Assembly (NCBI GenBank): GCA_947243795.1
Contig: OX365940.1
Span: 682,001-746,000 of the forward strand
Reading direction: 5' to 3'
DNA length: 64,000 nucleotides
Origin: Saccharomyces uvarum
Lineage: Eukaryota > Ascomycota > Saccharomycetes > Saccharomycetales > Saccharomycetaceae
The position numbers and the translations under genes were made by a program. Under the pieces are notes generated by a model, which saw only the letters and a list, made by a program, of their open reading frames with translations, was not told where the DNA came from and searched no databases. Shown in pieces: positions 32,607-43,663 of the stretch (positions are counted from its first letter, which is position 1; the number at the start of each line of letters is the position of its first letter).

Positions 32607-35600
32607 TCATTCATCTGCCTTTGGCGTTTCATGATTAGTGACATATTCAGCGGCTTTAGCTTTAACATATTCAACGGTCTTCTCATCATCTTGCGATTCT
32701 TCAAATTGTAACCATTTGTTAAAGAAAAATTTGGCTTGCTTTCTTGTTAACTTTTTGGTTATTATTCTTTCAAATAAATCTTCTACCTTCTTCTTGTCCT
32801 TGGCTTTCACTTCTTGGTCCACGTAAACATTCCACAAGTCAATTCTCTTTGGTGCATCGGCAACCAAACCTTCAAATAATGAACGACCTCTTTCTGGGTC
32901 ACCCTTAGCGAATTCTAATTGAGCAAACTTACGGACAACTTCGATATGACTACGTTTTGGTAGAGCCTTCAAAGCGCTACCCAAAATCGCACGGGCTTCT
33001 TGCTCTTCATTGTGACTTATCAAGAAATCACCCCATGATACCCAGATGGAAATCTTTTCACTACCGAATTTCTTGGCCGTAGCTTTGAATAATTCTGCAG
33101 CTTTGTCTAGCTTCTCACTTATTTCATAAATGCCAAGCAATTTTGTATGAATGGCATAAGAGTCCATATATTGACAAGCTCTTTTAAAGACGTCTTCTAG
33201 GGTTTCTTCAGTACCAAAAGTGTTTTCCAAATTCAGCATTGCAATCCAAATATTCATCTTTTCAGCTTCTTCTCTGAAGTTGATAGTCTTCAACGCACGT
33301 TCGGCAAGTTCTCGTGCTTTCTCGATTTCGCTTAATTGCAATTGGAAAGCCATGTAGTTCATCCAAATGACGGAAGAGTTTGGATTACCAATGATTAAAC
33401 GTTCGAAATCTGCAACAGATTCTGGTGCTCTGGTATTGATATCAATAGTCATGTCCTGCACAATTTTTTCCTTTCTTCTCTTGTGCTTATGTTTCTTGTT
33501 TTCAGTAAAGTCTTCAAGATCTTCTTCAGAGTCTTCTTCTTCTTGTGCTTGGTCCAAAATGGAGGCAGTCCAATCGAAGCCAGCACTTAAGGATAACCCA
33601 TCTGATGATATTTTAGCTCCTTTATCGGTAGCTTTGTCGTTATGGTCCTCGGCATCAGATTCGTCATCAGAATCATTGAAGTCTACGTCGGCCATGATTT
33701 CATCTTCATCTTCCTTTTCGGCTTTGTCTACAGCAGCGGTTGCCGATTCAGCTTGTTTAGAGAAATGGGATGCTTTTAAGCTTAAAGAGATTTGTTTCTT
33801 TTCTGGATTTGTCTTCAAAATAATGGCTTTTACCCTGTCACCTACACCAAATAGGGCAGAGAGGTCGTCAGGTTTTTTGTCTGCAATTTCTGAAATGTGT
33901 GCTAAACCGGTAGCATTAACCGTGTTATCCAGTTTGACAAAAACACCAAAATCGGTGACGTTCTTTACAGTACCATCAAAAATATCACCGGCCTTGATAT
34001 CAGAGTAGTTCTTTAAAATCTTCAAGTCGCCGTTTACTTCGGATTCTCTCAAAGTTAGAGAAATACGAGAATCTTCATCGCAAGTAACCACTTTGCCTAC
34101 AACGTATTGCATTGGTTTGTAAAATTTCTTCCACTCCTTCAAGTAAGAGTCAGACAGCTTACTAACTGGAACGAAAGCTTCGGTTTTCTTACTCAAGTAA
34201 ACAAAAATACCCTTGTCATTCACGTTTTTAATAATACCATCTACGATATCACCCTGTTTCACATCTTTATGGGACCCGATGAAACGAGATTTAGGAGTGG
34301 CAGTACGTAAAGACAATTCAATTTTCTTATTCTCCGCATCAACTGCCAAAACAGTAGTTGGAATAACATTGTTAATCTTATCATCAAAAGTTTCATTTAA
34401 TGATACAGAAAAGTCATTTAACGCATCAGTGATGAAAGAAATACCAGTAACCTTATTACCAAGGTCTAATAAAACATACTTTTCAGCTATTTTCAAGATA
34501 CGACCTGGTAATTCATCGCCAACCTTTATTGTAGACATATCAACATCAATATGAGCTTTTCCAATGGCATTGACGAAACCATGCTCTTGGTCAATAGAAG
34601 CAACCTTTACTTGGATAGCTGAGCCTAATGGGAAAACAGATTCAATATTATCCGAAAAGTCTTTATCATTTTCTGCCAAATCTAACAAAGAAATTCTAGC
34701 CTTCAAGACTGGAGAAATAGTTAACCATAGATGGTTTCCTGATGAATTATTGACAAAACCGGTCAATTCTTCACCAATGGTAATTTCTTTCAGGTTCTTT
34801 GTGTTTACTTCCTTTGCTTTCAATTCTGAAGGTTTCATGGATAATTCCAAAATGCTAGCCTTTGAAATTCTGTGAGTGATTGGTAAGAATTTATGGCTCT
34901 TAACATCGTGGTTACCAATGATTTTCACTTGAATAACATCATCCTTCTTGTAGTGACTCAAAGGCTGTTTTTTATCCTTAATGTCTTCATATTTGTCAAA
35001 CACTTCAGCGATGTCAACTCTACCGTGCAAGTTTGCAGCTAAGATGACATTAAGTTGATTCTTTTTGACACTTTTGATTTTGGCTTTAACAACACTACCG
35101 ATGGACAAGTCATCCCAACATTTGATAGATGAATCAATTGGATTTTCAATTTTAGATTCATCTTGTTTCTTTTCTTCCTTGACCTTAGGGGCTTTTAGGG
35201 ATAATAAAAACTTCTGATTTTGGTCGTCTGTTCTTAGCAAATACACAGTAACGGATTGGTTGACATAGAATGTCTTACTGATATCGATATCCCTGCTATC
35301 AACAGCATAACTTGGTAAAACTAAACCAATGAACTTACCGTTAAATGCAACGAATAAACCTTTGTCAGAAATGGACTTAATGTAGGCATGCATTGGAGCA
35401 TCTTTTTTTATGTTTTTAACGTCATCGTAAGTTAATGGAAGAGTTTCTTTTTTGGCGTCTTTGATTAGGGAACTTTTTAGAGTCATGTTGAACACACGGG
35501 TTCTTGTATCCTTATCGATTACTAAACCCTTTAGCTCAGCACCAATTCTGATCTTTTTCAATTGAGCTCTATTTTGTTCAATTCTGGCATCAGAAAGATG

Positions 35601-37787
35601 GCCAACGTAAATAACACCGCGTAGGCCTACATCTGGGATTTCAACCACTATAGATTCTTTAGTCTTTTCAATTACATTCACAGTAACAGTTGTTCTACCA
35701 GGAACAATGTTCTCAATGGTATCTTTTTGTTGAGCAGCTTGTTCATTTGAAACTTTACATGTGGCAATGATTCTTCTTCTATCGGCATCGACGTCAAGAA
35801 GCTTTACTATTACTGTTTGACCAAGTCTTAAATGTTCTTCGGGTTTCTTCACGAAAACCTCTGAAATTTCAGAATTGGGTAAGAAACCTGATAAACCACC
35901 GAAAAAGGAAAGAATACATCCGTTTGGCTTGAAAACTTGAACTGTTGCTAAAGTCTTTTCATTCTTTGCCTTGATATCTTTAGCAATTTCGTAAGTGGAA
36001 ACTAGTGGTGAATCGTCGTCCTCGATGTTTACCAGTGATTTTTTCAAAGTCATGTACACATTACCTCTTGCATTGACTGATAGTACTCTACCTTTAACCT
36101 TGGAGCCTATCTTAAATTTTCTTTCTGGATAAACAAGTCTAGTATCCGAGATATGCAATAGTGGGACGGTAGCTTTGAATTGGTCATTAAAAATTTTTAA
36201 TTCAATACCCGAACTAGAAACGGAAGTGATCTCACAACCGGTTATCAATTCACCAATAGGAATGTCGTTTGTTCTTAGGTACTTCAACTTTAAGTATTTT
36301 GAATCGGTAGACAACTGATAAATATCATCAACAGGGCTGAAACCAAGAACTCTGGCACTTAACTTTTCAGGGTTTTCAACCTCGCCAACTCTGGAAGAGT
36401 GTACCTTACCTAATCTGTCATCATCCAAGGCTAAGTATAGATAGTCAGAATCACGACCTTTAACGGCACATGATTCGAATGTGTAACCGATAGGGAACGC
36501 ATCAAGACCTTCAGCGGATTTCAATGAGTCTTCTAATTTTAAGATATGTGGAAGAGTTGACAGTATCAAAACTTTCTCACCGTTTTTGTTTTCGAGACAG
36601 GCGATGATTCGGCATCTAATACTGGAACCGATAGCAAACTTATGTTTCAAGTCTTCTTCGGAAAATGCCCTTAAATGTGATAGATTAACAACACCGGATA
36701 CTAAACCGAAAGCCTTACCAGTAATACCGTTTTTGGTGATAGCTTCACACAGTAAGTCGACAATTTGACCAGGGATGACGGCATCAACTGAAGAGATTTG
36801 AGTAATTTTGTTCTTTTTGTCTGAGAAGTTTGTATTTACAACAATTGATCTGTCAGATTTCTTGGTAATATTACCTAAGAAAACAGCACCAGGTAACAAG
36901 TTTTCGAAATCCGTAATATCTTTCTTAGAAATGAACCCTGTAAAATCTGGGAGACCCACGTCTAAGATAGCACCATGGTCTTCGATAGATTTGACGGCAC
37001 ATTGAATAGAGGTTGATTTAACCAAATCTTCATCGGAATAAGTATTTACCAATGAAGGTTCGATAGTTAGCTCTATTCTCTTCTTTTTGGATTTTTTAGT
37101 TGAAGGCTCTAGCGAAGTATTCTTAATCACGGAGCACCTCAACCATTGGCCGATGTGGAAATACTTTCTCAAATTAGGAAGCTCGTTGGACTTGTTATTC
37201 TTTTCATCCTCATCATCAGATGATTCATATTCAGCATCACCTTCCTTGGATTCTTTTTTGTCAGCAGTTTCAGTATCGCTATCCATATCTTCATCGAGAT
37301 CTTCTAAGATCATAGTGAACTTGTCTGAAATATGTGTTAAGTTGACATAACCAGAAATACCATCCGTGAATGTAACACATAAATCTTGTCTAGTGATACT
37401 GGAGATCTGTCCTAACAGAGAAGAGCCATTCTTCAAAGTCTTGAAATTGACATGTTCAACCAAACCGACTTTTGCTTCATCAGTGGCGGTTGATGAATCT
37501 TCGTTTGCGGATTTCTCAGAAGCGGATTTCTTGGTAGTTTTTTTCTTCTTTAATGGTCTAGTTGATGATTCAGAAACTTTGGCATTCTCATTACCAAATA
37601 AAACATCACTGGCAGCTTCGTTAGCAACCTGTTTTAGTTCTAAAGGAGTCAAAGCAGAAGCACCACCTCTTGGAAAAGAGACTTCTTCAGTGTTCCTTAT
37701 CAATGATGAAGCGGATGGTTGCTTTGTGGAATCTTCCCTCGAAAGTGGAAATTCGTCATCTCTCTTTCTTTTGATGGGAGCTACCAT
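32607..37787 (-). CDS. RRP5: Rrp5, pre-rRNA processing factor with S1 and HAT repeats
   Basis: Rrp5 is an RNA-binding assembly factor needed for both 18S and 5.8S rRNA maturation, bridging small- and large-subunit pre-ribosomes in the nucleolus. The 1726-residue product (S. cerevisiae about 1729) has a basic, Ser-rich N-terminus, then a long array of S1 domains (about 115-1370; family count is twelve; clear repeats begin near [48 protein letters not shown] and [20 protein letters not shown]), an acidic linker, and C-terminal HAT/TPR-like repeats (about 1430-1715; [32 protein letters not shown]). Start ATG at 37785-37787. Its promoter carries tandem RRPE and PAC elements. Confidence 0.97.
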   Translation of the reverse strand: MVAPIKRKRDDEFPLSREDSTKQPSASSLIRNTEEVSFPRGGASALTPLELKQVANEAASDVLFGNENAKVSESSTRPLKKKKTTKKSASEKSANEDSSTATDEAKVGLVEHVNFKTLKNGSSLLGQISSITRQDLCVTFTDGISGYVNLTHISDKFTMILEDLDEDMDSDTETADKKESKEGDAEYESSDDEDEKNNKSNELPNLRKYFHIGQWLRCSVIKNTSLEPSTKKSKKKRIELTIEPSLVNTYSDEDLVKSTSIQCAVKSIEDHGAILDVGLPDFTGFISKKDITDFENLLPGAVFLGNITKKSDRSIVVNTNFSDKKNKITQISSVDAVIPGQIVDLLCEAITKNGITGKAFGLVSGVVNLSHLRAFSEEDLKHKFAIGSSIRCRIIACLENKNGEKVLILSTLPHILKLEDSLKSAEGLDAFPIGYTFESCAVKGRDSDYLYLALDDDRLGKVHSSRVGEVENPEKLSARVLGFSPVDDIYQLSTDSKYLKLKYLRTNDIPIGELITGCEITSVSSSGIELKIFNDQFKATVPLLHISDTRLVYPERKFKIGSKVKGRVLSVNARGNVYMTLKKSLVNIEDDDSPLVSTYEIAKDIKAKNEKTLATVQVFKPNGCILSFFGGLSGFLPNSEISEVFVKKPEEHLRLGQTVIVKLLDVDADRRRIIATCKVSNEQAAQQKDTIENIVPGRTTVTVNVIEKTKESIVVEIPDVGLRGVIYVGHLSDARIEQNRAQLKKIRIGAELKGLVIDKDTRTRVFNMTLKSSLIKDAKKETLPLTYDDVKNIKKDAPMHAYIKSISDKGLFVAFNGKFIGLVLPSYAVDSRDIDISKTFYVNQSVTVYLLRTDDQNQKFLLSLKAPKVKEEKKQDESKIENPIDSSIKCWDDLSIGSVVKAKIKSVKKNQLNVILAANLHGRVDIAEVFDKYEDIKDKKQPLSHYKKDDVIQVKIIGNHDVKSHKFLPITHRISKASILELSMKPSELKAKEVNTKNLKEITIGEELTGFVNNSSGNHLWLTISPVLKARISLLDLAENDKDFSDNIESVFPLGSAIQVKVASIDQEHGFVNAIGKAHIDVDMSTIKVGDELPGRILKIAEKYVLLDLGNKVTGISFITDALNDFSVSLNETFDDKINNVIPTTVLAVDAENKKIELSLRTATPKSRFIGSHKDVKQGDIVDGIIKNVNDKGIFVYLSKKTEAFVPVSKLSDSYLKEWKKFYKPMQYVVGKVVTCDEDSRISLTLRESEVNGDLKILKNYSDIKAGDIFDGTVKNVTDFGVFVKLDNTVNATGLAHISEIADKKPDDLSALFGVGDRVKAIILKTNPEKKQISLSLKASHFSKQAESATAAVDKAEKEDEDEIMADVDFNDSDDESDAEDHNDKATDKGAKISSDGLSLSAGFDWTASILDQAQEEEDSEEDLEDFTENKKHKHKRRKEKIVQDMTIDINTRAPESVADFERLIIGNPNSSVIWMNYMAFQLQLSEIEKARELAERALKTINFREEAEKMNIWIAMLNLENTFGTEETLEDVFKRACQYMDSYAIHTKLLGIYEISEKLDKAAELFKATAKKFGSEKISIWVSWGDFLISHNEEQEARAILGSALKALPKRSHIEVVRKFAQLEFAKGDPERGRSLFEGLVADAPKRIDLWNVYVDQEVKAKDKKKVEDLFERIITKKLTRKQAKFFFNKWLQFEESQDDEKTVEYVKAKAAEYVTNHETPKADE

Positions 37788-37933
37788 ATTTGCAACAGTA
37801 TAGGTAGATTTTCTTTATTAAAAGGCCTTTGGTTCAGACTGAAGTATCGAAGACCAAAAATTCTAAGTGAAAAATGCACCAACTATCTATGCTGAGTTTT
37901 TTAATGTCATATCTAATACATAGAAGGGTTTAG

Positions 37934-37967
37934 CTCATCTCATCTTAAAATTTTTCAAAATTTTTCA
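37934..37967 (-). promoter_or_regulatory. Tandem RRPE plus PAC elements, RRP5 promoter
   Basis: Read on the minus strand, the RRPE consensus TGAAAAATTTT occurs twice in perfect form (plus-strand 37957-37967 and 37947-37957, one base shared), followed by two overlapping GATGAG cores of the PAC element (37939-37944 and 37934-37939). The group lies about 150-180 bases upstream of the RRP5 start. This is the signature of RiBi genes, in line with the gene's role. Confidence 0.85.
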
Positions 37968-38309
37968 AAATTAGAAAAGAATTCGGTCATTTAGCACGAG
38001 CGCATTGGATTACTCTCTTGGCAATGATAATATTACAAGGCTTTCTGTGTAGAAGATATATACCGTGGAGTTAGGTTTTTTCACCTGGTCTGAAAGTTAG
38101 AAGCACAATACTTGGCTGGAGAATGTTATACCCGACAGCGGGAGCTTGTCGATCCTTTGTCTACTTCTCTTTCAACAACTATATAGCAGATAATTGACAA
38201 ATAGTAGTAGAGTTGGATCATTGTAATCGTTCTATATCAAATAATATCTATAGTACAAACTACTCAACACTTGGGGTCGAATAATGTCGAATTTAAAAAA
38301 TAGCTTCCA

Positions 38310-38320
38310 TTTTATGTTTT
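38310..38320 (+). promoter_or_regulatory. ARS consensus match (candidate replication origin)
   Basis: TTTTATGTTTT matches WTTTAYRTTTW at 11 of 11 positions, and about 14 of 17 of the extended form. It sits in a long gene-free, A/T-rich region, which is where yeast origins are usually found. A single match is common by chance, so this is a candidate only. Confidence 0.3.
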
Positions 38321-38889
38321 CTTAGTGAACAAAGTCTTATATTTTTTAGCCTTCTTAAAGAAAATATTTACTAGACGTAAAGTTTTTCGTTGGGAACTCT
38401 TAATAGTGACTAATATAGAAACCCAGCACAGAAAACTACTATAGCATGATGCAGTATTCAATAAGAGAGGATAAAAATAGTTAAGCTCAAGAGTGTAGGC
38501 ACTTGAACTAAGAGCGCCCGATTACCTAACTAGTTACCTGCTTCTTCTCACTTTAAGCAGGGATCCTTAGATCAACGCTTTTCGGACACACTATTCAAAC
38601 GTATATTAAGTCGCTATATAAATATAAATGAAGGTAATCAGTGGCGAGACACGGACTAACACACATCTATTTCATATATTAATATGAAAAAAACCCAGGA
38701 GTTTGTGTAACGAAGTCATTAGTTGAATCATTTTTTACCCTATCTTAAGAACCACTGCAACAAAAATTTATTGAAACTTGAATGTTTTTAATATTCTACC
38801 ATTACCTTTAACATATATTTGCAGCATTGCGCGGTTATTCCCCGGCTTTCATTGGCTCTCCGTAAAAATCGAGACCGATTATTATTTTT

Positions 38890-38902
38890 GCATCCGGACA
38901 CC
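38890..38902 (+). promoter_or_regulatory. Rap1-like site, RPS10B promoter
   Basis: GCATCCGGACACC matches 10 of 13 positions of the ribosomal-protein-gene Rap1 box (ACAYCCRTACATY). A second partial match (ACACCCGACC) overlaps its right end. It is 200 bases upstream of the RPS10B ATG and is followed by a T tract at about 38929-38936, the usual order in ribosomal protein promoters. Confidence 0.6.
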
Positions 38903-39099
38903 CGACCGGTGTGTGGAAGTGTAGGACTTTTTTTTCGATTTTGGGTTGCGTCCCGGGGTATTTTCTCAATAGATAGTCTGAATTTTTCAGAACAATATAG
39001 ACATTAAAGATATACGTCTTGTGTATATGTGAATCTAGATAGTGTAAAACCAGTATAGCTGAAACCAAGAAAACAACAGATCATAACTAACCGCCCAAG

Positions 39100-39861
39100 A
39101 TGTTGATGCCAAAGCAAGAAAGAAACAAAATTCACCAATACTTGTTTCAAGGTATGTTTACTTTTTGAGTGAGATACGTGGTGGCATGCTCCCAAATGGA
39201 TATACAAAATAATAACTGAAAAGTGAATAAACGCCTGCATGATTGGAATTACGTCCACGCTTTAGAAAACATTCTCATTTCAAGCCGAGGAAAGCAAAGT
39301 AATACATCAAATAGAAAAAAAGAGCTTCAACGAAAACCAATTATTACCATTAGTTACCTCAACATTTTTTACCTATTAGAAACTGTAATGTCCGCGTCGA
39401 TTATGCGGAACTAAAAATGTCATAAAAGATAAAAACTACATCCAAAGCTATTAAATTATTCACTTTTTCACATCTCCGAGGTGTATTCCATATAATCTAA
39501 AAGGAACCATCGACAAATCATAACAGCAAACCAATCAAAAAGACAATTTTTACTAACAAGCAAGATCATTGACTTTACGATCATATTTGAAATAGAAGGT
39601 GTTGTTGTCGCTAAGAAGGATTTCAACCAACCAAAGCACGAAGAAATTGACACCAAGAATTTGTATGTCATCAAGGCTTTGCAATCTTTGACTTCCAAGG
39701 GTTACGTTAAGACTCAATTCTCATGGCAATACTATTACTACACCTTGACTGAAGAAGGTGTAGAATACTTGAGAGAATACTTGAACTTACCTGAACACAT
39801 TGTCCCAGGTACCTACATTCAAGAAAGAAACCCATCCCAAAGACCTCAAAGAAGATACTAA
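39100..39861 (+). CDS. RPS10B: Rps10B, 40S ribosomal protein eS10 (two exons)
   Basis: A structural protein of the small ribosomal subunit beak region. Exon 1 (39100-39151) encodes [17 protein letters not shown] plus one base; exon 2 (39596-39861) resumes [17 protein letters not shown] and ends QRPQRRY. The spliced product is 105 residues, the length of S. cerevisiae Rps10. Codon use is strongly biased to preferred codons, as expected for a ribosomal protein. The Lys-rich and aromatic [17 protein letters not shown] motif is invariant in eS10. It is called B rather than A on synteny with RRP5 and PEP5. Splice positions follow canonical signals and restore the frame exactly. Confidence 0.97.
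39152..39595 (+). other. RPS10B intron
   Basis: This 444-base intron has consensus 5' site GTATGT (39152-39157), branch TACTAAC (39551-39557) and 3' site TAG (39593-39595). It splits codon 18 after its first base. It is somewhat longer than the roughly 410 bases I recall in S. cerevisiae. No snoRNA-like C/D or H/ACA boxes were recognised in it. Confidence 0.95.
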
Positions 39862-40262
39862 ATGCGCTGTTACGTTTAAGTAAACTATTCTCTATTTAAA
39901 ATATTTAGACTATTCTTTATTTTGTTTCTCTCTCGTAATATATGTGGTTTTATGCATCAAGTAAGTTTTCGTTATATTTTTTCCTTCACTTTTATGAATG
40001 GTGTAATATCTTGTATACTGTAGCCGCCTTTTACGCGTCCTTGCCATACATATATGAATTGGTCATACATATACGAGCTATTGAACGTGTTTCTACAATG
40101 TTCTACTTAAATTAAATGTGGTGTACGGATTAAAGCTCTCTACATGAAATCTTAAAGATTCAATATGCTAGTAAAGACTATTTATGAATAGTTACCTCCG
40201 GAAACCCATAAAACTAAACGGCACAAACACTCCTATCGTTTCATAGCTGAGTAAAGAGTGTC
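39862..40262. other. Intergenic region RPS10B-PEP5
   Basis: This 401-base gap holds the RPS10B 3' UTR (A/T-rich to about 39945), a 57-codon ORF at 39942-40115 listed separately, and the PEP5 promoter. No TATA or strong activator site stands out upstream of PEP5. Confidence 0.55.
39942..40115 (+). CDS. Possible small ORF, 57 residues, possibly the YMR230W-A counterpart
   Basis: An ATG-led frame of 57 codons begins MWFYASSKFSLYFFLHFYEW and ends STMFYLN. It is rich in Tyr, Phe and Leu, with a hydrophobic run at about residues 7-40 that could be a membrane segment. It lies 80 bases after RPS10B on the same strand, in the position where S. cerevisiae has an uncharacterised small ORF (YMR230W-A, about 62 codons as I remember). 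I cannot recall that sequence well enough to compare. T-rich 3' UTR sequence often yields such Phe/Tyr-rich frames by chance. Confidence 0.35.
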   Translation: MWFYASSKFSLYFFLHFYEWCNILYTVAAFYASLPYIYELVIHIRAIERVSTMFYLN

Positions 40263-43200
40263 ATGTCCTTAAGCTCTTGGAGGCAATTCCAACTCTTTGA
40301 GAATATTCCTATAAAGGATCCTAATTTTGGCGGAAATTCTCTATTATACTCAGATCCAACACTTTGTGCAGCTGCAATAGTGGATCCTCAAACGTTGATC
40401 ATAGCTGTAAACTCAAACACTATAAAGGTAGTTAAGCTAGATCAATCGCAGGTAGTGCATGAGTTTCAAGCATTCCCTCATGAATTCCAAATTACCTTCC
40501 TTAAAGTTGTTAACGGTGAATTCCTAGTCGCATTAGGTGAATCCATCGGCAAGCCTTCCTTAATAAGAATATACAAATTAAACAAATTGCCAAACAAGGA
40601 ACAAGCATACCATTCGCAAGTGGAATTGAAGAACGGTAATAACACATACCCTATCTCTGTCGTTTCCATATCCAATGACCTTTCATGCATAATGGTGGGA
40701 TTCATTAATGGAAAGATTATCCTTATTAGGGGTGACATTTCTAGAGATAGAGGATCTCAACAAAGAATTATATATGAGGACCCGAGCAAGGAACCAGTAA
40801 CAGCTCTATTCCTTAATAACGATTCGACGGCCTGTTTTGTAGCTACGACGTCAAGAATTCTTTTATTTAACACGACTGGTAGAAATAGAGGTTACCCAAG
40901 TTTAGTTTTGAACTCGAAAAACGGATTAGATTTGAACTGTGGAGCCTTCAATTCAGCTACCAATGAATTTATTTGCTGCTTGAGCAGCTTCATTGAGTTT
41001 TTCAGTGCTACTGGAAAGAAGCATCAATTTGCTTTTGATCTATCATCGAGAAAGAAAATATTTTGTGTAGACAAAGACCACATTTTGGTTGTCACTGAGG
41101 AAACAGGCGGTCCATCTACATCGATTAGTGTTAATGAACTATCTCCCACAATAATAAACCGAGTATTTATCATTGATACTAAAAATAAAATAATTTCGCT
41201 CAATTTTGTTGTTTCTAGTGCAATTATTGACATCTTCTCCACCGTTCAAAGTGGCAAAAACGTAACATATCTATTGACATCAGAAGGAGTGATGCACAGA
41301 ATAACTTCAAAGCCTTTAGAAAATCAGATCAGCATCATTATTCAGAAAGAACTCTATCCGTTTGCTTTGCAACTAGCGAAACAATATTCACTGCCATCGT
41401 TAGCGGTTCAAGAAATTCACAAAAAATATGGTGATTACCTATTCAAAAAGGGCCTCAAAAAGGAGGCAACGGATCAATATATCCAGTGCTTGGACGTTGT
41501 TGAAACCAGCGAAGTCATTTCAAAATTCGGTGTCAAAGAAGTTCCCGATCCAGAGAGTATGAAAAATTTGGCCGATTACCTATGGTCTTTAATCAAAAAT
41601 TCTATTTCTCAATGTGATCACATAACTTTGTTGCTTATTGTCTTGATAAAACTGAAAGATGTGGAGGGAATTGAAACATTCATTCAGCATTTTGATAGAA
41701 ATGGCGATTGGAATGAAGAGATTGTAAAGGATGATATGGACGATGTAACGTTTTTTTATTCGGATAACGAGTTTTTTGATTTGGATTTAATATTAGAACT
41801 TCTTAAGGAGTCCGATTTTAAACGCCTTTCTTATCAGCTTGCAAAGAGGTATTCAAAGGATTCATTGATTATAGTGGATATCTTATTGAATTTGTTGAAT
41901 AATCCTATAAAGGCCATAAAATATATTAAAAGTTTACCTATTGATGAAACTCTTAGATGCCTCGTAATATATTCGAAGAAGTTATTAGAGGAATCGCCTA
42001 ATGAAACTAATGCTTTACTAATCAAAGTGTTTACTGGTAAGTTTAAACCCACGAATTTTGAAGTAGAACTAGACCGTAGAGACACCACAAGTGATTTTTC
42101 TGAAAATATCAGGACAGTATTTTACAGTTATAAGACTTTTTTCAATTATATGAACTCTAACGGAAAATCCGACGTAATAAGCGAGTCTTCAGAGACATCA
42201 AACGAAAATGAAGAGCCTACCTACCATCCACCAAAACCATCCATTGTATTCAGCTCATTTGTTTCCAAGCCTTTCGAATTTGTTGTTTTTCTAGAAGCCT
42301 GCTTGGCATGTTACCAGCAGTATGAAGGGTTTGATGAAGATAAACAAGTCATCTTAACTACTTTATATGACTTGTACTTAAATTTGGCACAAGAAGATGT
42401 GCCTGAACGTATAAATGATTGGCGTTCAAGAGCCACTGGTGTTTTAAACGAAAGTAACAAATTGGTGAATTCCAGTATTGCTTCCACTGGAAAAAGTGTC
42501 GATAACTCCCTAATGTTATTGATTTCTCACATGGATAAAAGCAGTCCTTCAACAAAAAGTAACATCGACGGCATTGATATAGCATCGTTTGCTCATGATA
42601 ATTCCGAGATGGATTTACTTAGTACATTCAGGGCAATGACACTTAACGACGAACCAGATACGTGCCTCAATTTTCTTGAAAGATATGGAGCGGAAGAGCC
42701 CAAGATCTTACAAGTGGCATTGAATTACTTTGTTTCTAATAAACATATTTTCAAGGAAATGGGTGGCAACGAAGTACTGAAGGAAAAAATCTTGAGACCT
42801 ATTATAGAAGGGGAGTTGATGTCATTGCTTGATATAATTAAAGTACTTTCTCGTACAAGTGTGGCTCACTTCGGGCTGATACAAGATGTCATTATTAACT
42901 ATGTAAAAAACGAGGACGTAGAAATCAAGAGAAATGAAAAATTGATTGAATCTTATGACAAAGAGCTAAACGAGAAAAAGGAGAAACTAAAGAGTTTGAT
43001 CAACTCAAATGAACCTATTCACGTACCCCTGAAGAACCAAACATGTTTCATGTGCAATTTAACATTAGATATTCCTGTTGTCTTTTTCAAATGTGGACAC
43101 ACCTACCATCAACACTGTCTCAATGAAGAAGAAGACACTTTAGAGAGCGAAAGGAAACTGTTCAAATGTCCCAAATGCTTAGTAGAATTGGAAACGTCCA

Positions 43201-43355
43201 ACAAACTTTACGAAGCTCAACACGAAGTAATCCAAAAGAACGATCTTTTGGATTTTGCCTTGAACAGCGAAGAAGGAAGTAAAGATCGCTTCAAAGTTGT
43301 AACAGAATTTTTGGGCAGAGGTGCCATCTGTTATTCTGACATCACTATCGAATGA
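40263..43355 (+). CDS. PEP5: Pep5/Vps11, HOPS and CORVET core subunit
   Basis: Pep5 is a shared core subunit of the HOPS and CORVET tethering complexes acting in endosome and vacuole fusion. The 1030-residue product has an N-terminal beta-propeller-like half (about 1-340), a central alpha-solenoid with clathrin-repeat character (about 360-800), a Lys/Glu coiled coil (about 895-920; [18 protein letters not shown]) and a C-terminal RING-H2 domain with ligands Cys928, Cys931, Cys944, His946, His949, Cys952, Cys969 and Cys972. Start ATG at 40263 ([13 protein letters not shown]). Length is within one residue of S. cerevisiae as recalled. Confidence 0.96.
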   Translation: MSLSSWRQFQLFENIPIKDPNFGGNSLLYSDPTLCAAAIVDPQTLIIAVNSNTIKVVKLDQSQVVHEFQAFPHEFQITFLKVVNGEFLVALGESIGKPSLIRIYKLNKLPNKEQAYHSQVELKNGNNTYPISVVSISNDLSCIMVGFINGKIILIRGDISRDRGSQQRIIYEDPSKEPVTALFLNNDSTACFVATTSRILLFNTTGRNRGYPSLVLNSKNGLDLNCGAFNSATNEFICCLSSFIEFFSATGKKHQFAFDLSSRKKIFCVDKDHILVVTEETGGPSTSISVNELSPTIINRVFIIDTKNKIISLNFVVSSAIIDIFSTVQSGKNVTYLLTSEGVMHRITSKPLENQISIIIQKELYPFALQLAKQYSLPSLAVQEIHKKYGDYLFKKGLKKEATDQYIQCLDVVETSEVISKFGVKEVPDPESMKNLADYLWSLIKNSISQCDHITLLLIVLIKLKDVEGIETFIQHFDRNGDWNEEIVKDDMDDVTFFYSDNEFFDLDLILELLKESDFKRLSYQLAKRYSKDSLIIVDILLNLLNNPIKAIKYIKSLPIDETLRCLVIYSKKLLEESPNETNALLIKVFTGKFKPTNFEVELDRRDTTSDFSENIRTVFYSYKTFFNYMNSNGKSDVISESSETSNENEEPTYHPPKPSIVFSSFVSKPFEFVVFLEACLACYQQYEGFDEDKQVILTTLYDLYLNLAQEDVPERINDWRSRATGVLNESNKLVNSSIASTGKSVDNSLMLLISHMDKSSPSTKSNIDGIDIASFAHDNSEMDLLSTFRAMTLNDEPDTCLNFLERYGAEEPKILQVALNYFVSNKHIFKEMGGNEVLKEKILRPIIEGELMSLLDIIKVLSRTSVAHFGLIQDVIINYVKNEDVEIKRNEKLIESYDKELNEKKEKLKSLINSNEPIHVPLKNQTCFMCNLTLDIPVVFFKCGHTYHQHCLNEEEDTLESERKLFKCPKCLVELETSNKLYEAQHEVIQKNDLLDFALNSEEGSKDRFKVVTEFLGRGAICYSDITIE

Positions 43356-43663
43356 TGTGCTATTGCGGTTTATGCTATGCTAATTGTCGTCGCCGCGTCA
43401 CAAATGCGCGTTAAAGTTGTCGCGATGGGCATCTGAAACATACTTGCTACACGGTTAACCGGTACATGGCCAGCGAGGTTAAGTAGAAAACAGAACGTTA
43501 TATATTTAAGATAGAGGATTTGTACTTTCATTGAAGAATATTATGAATATGCGTGTTGTTTTCCCTTAGTGCGGTTTCCTTTCTTTTTGTAATATAAATT
43601 TTAAGATTTCTTGATAGTCATTTCTCAATAGAAAAGAAAGAAAACCAAGCAAAAAAATCTCCA
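43356..43663. other. Intergenic region PEP5-FUS2
   Basis: This 308-base gap holds the PEP5 3' end and the FUS2 promoter. It contains one perfect pheromone response element (43434-43440) and a GC-richer stretch (about 43385-43470) that is unusual for the surroundings. No RNA gene is seen. Confidence 0.6.
43434..43440 (+). promoter_or_regulatory. Pheromone response element, FUS2 promoter
   Basis: TGAAACA is the exact Ste12-binding element. It lies 224 bases upstream of the FUS2 ATG, in the usual distance range. FUS2 is strongly induced by mating pheromone in S. cerevisiae, so a functional role is plausible, though Ste12 elements often work in pairs and I see only one perfect copy. Confidence 0.6.

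Larger units (their letters stand above)
37788..39099. other. Long divergent intergenic region RRP5-RPS10B
   Basis: At 1312 bases this is the longest gene-free stretch in the window. It holds the RRP5 promoter motifs (37934-37967), an ARS consensus match (38310-38320) and the RPS10B promoter (Rap1-like site 38890-38902, then a T tract at about 38929-38936). The middle (about 38000-38820) has no recognised motif beyond the ARS match and no ORF of note. A TATA-like TATATAAATATAAAT lies near 38615. I saw no tRNA B box. Confidence 0.65.

Noticed and set aside
38388-38762. Possible old Ty4-type (tau) LTR in the RRP5-RPS10B gap
   Set aside because: The ends look faintly LTR-like and the 375-base span is near the tau length, but there is no target duplication, no nearby tRNA and no internal block I can match. 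The gap also seems to be of similar size in S. cerevisiae.
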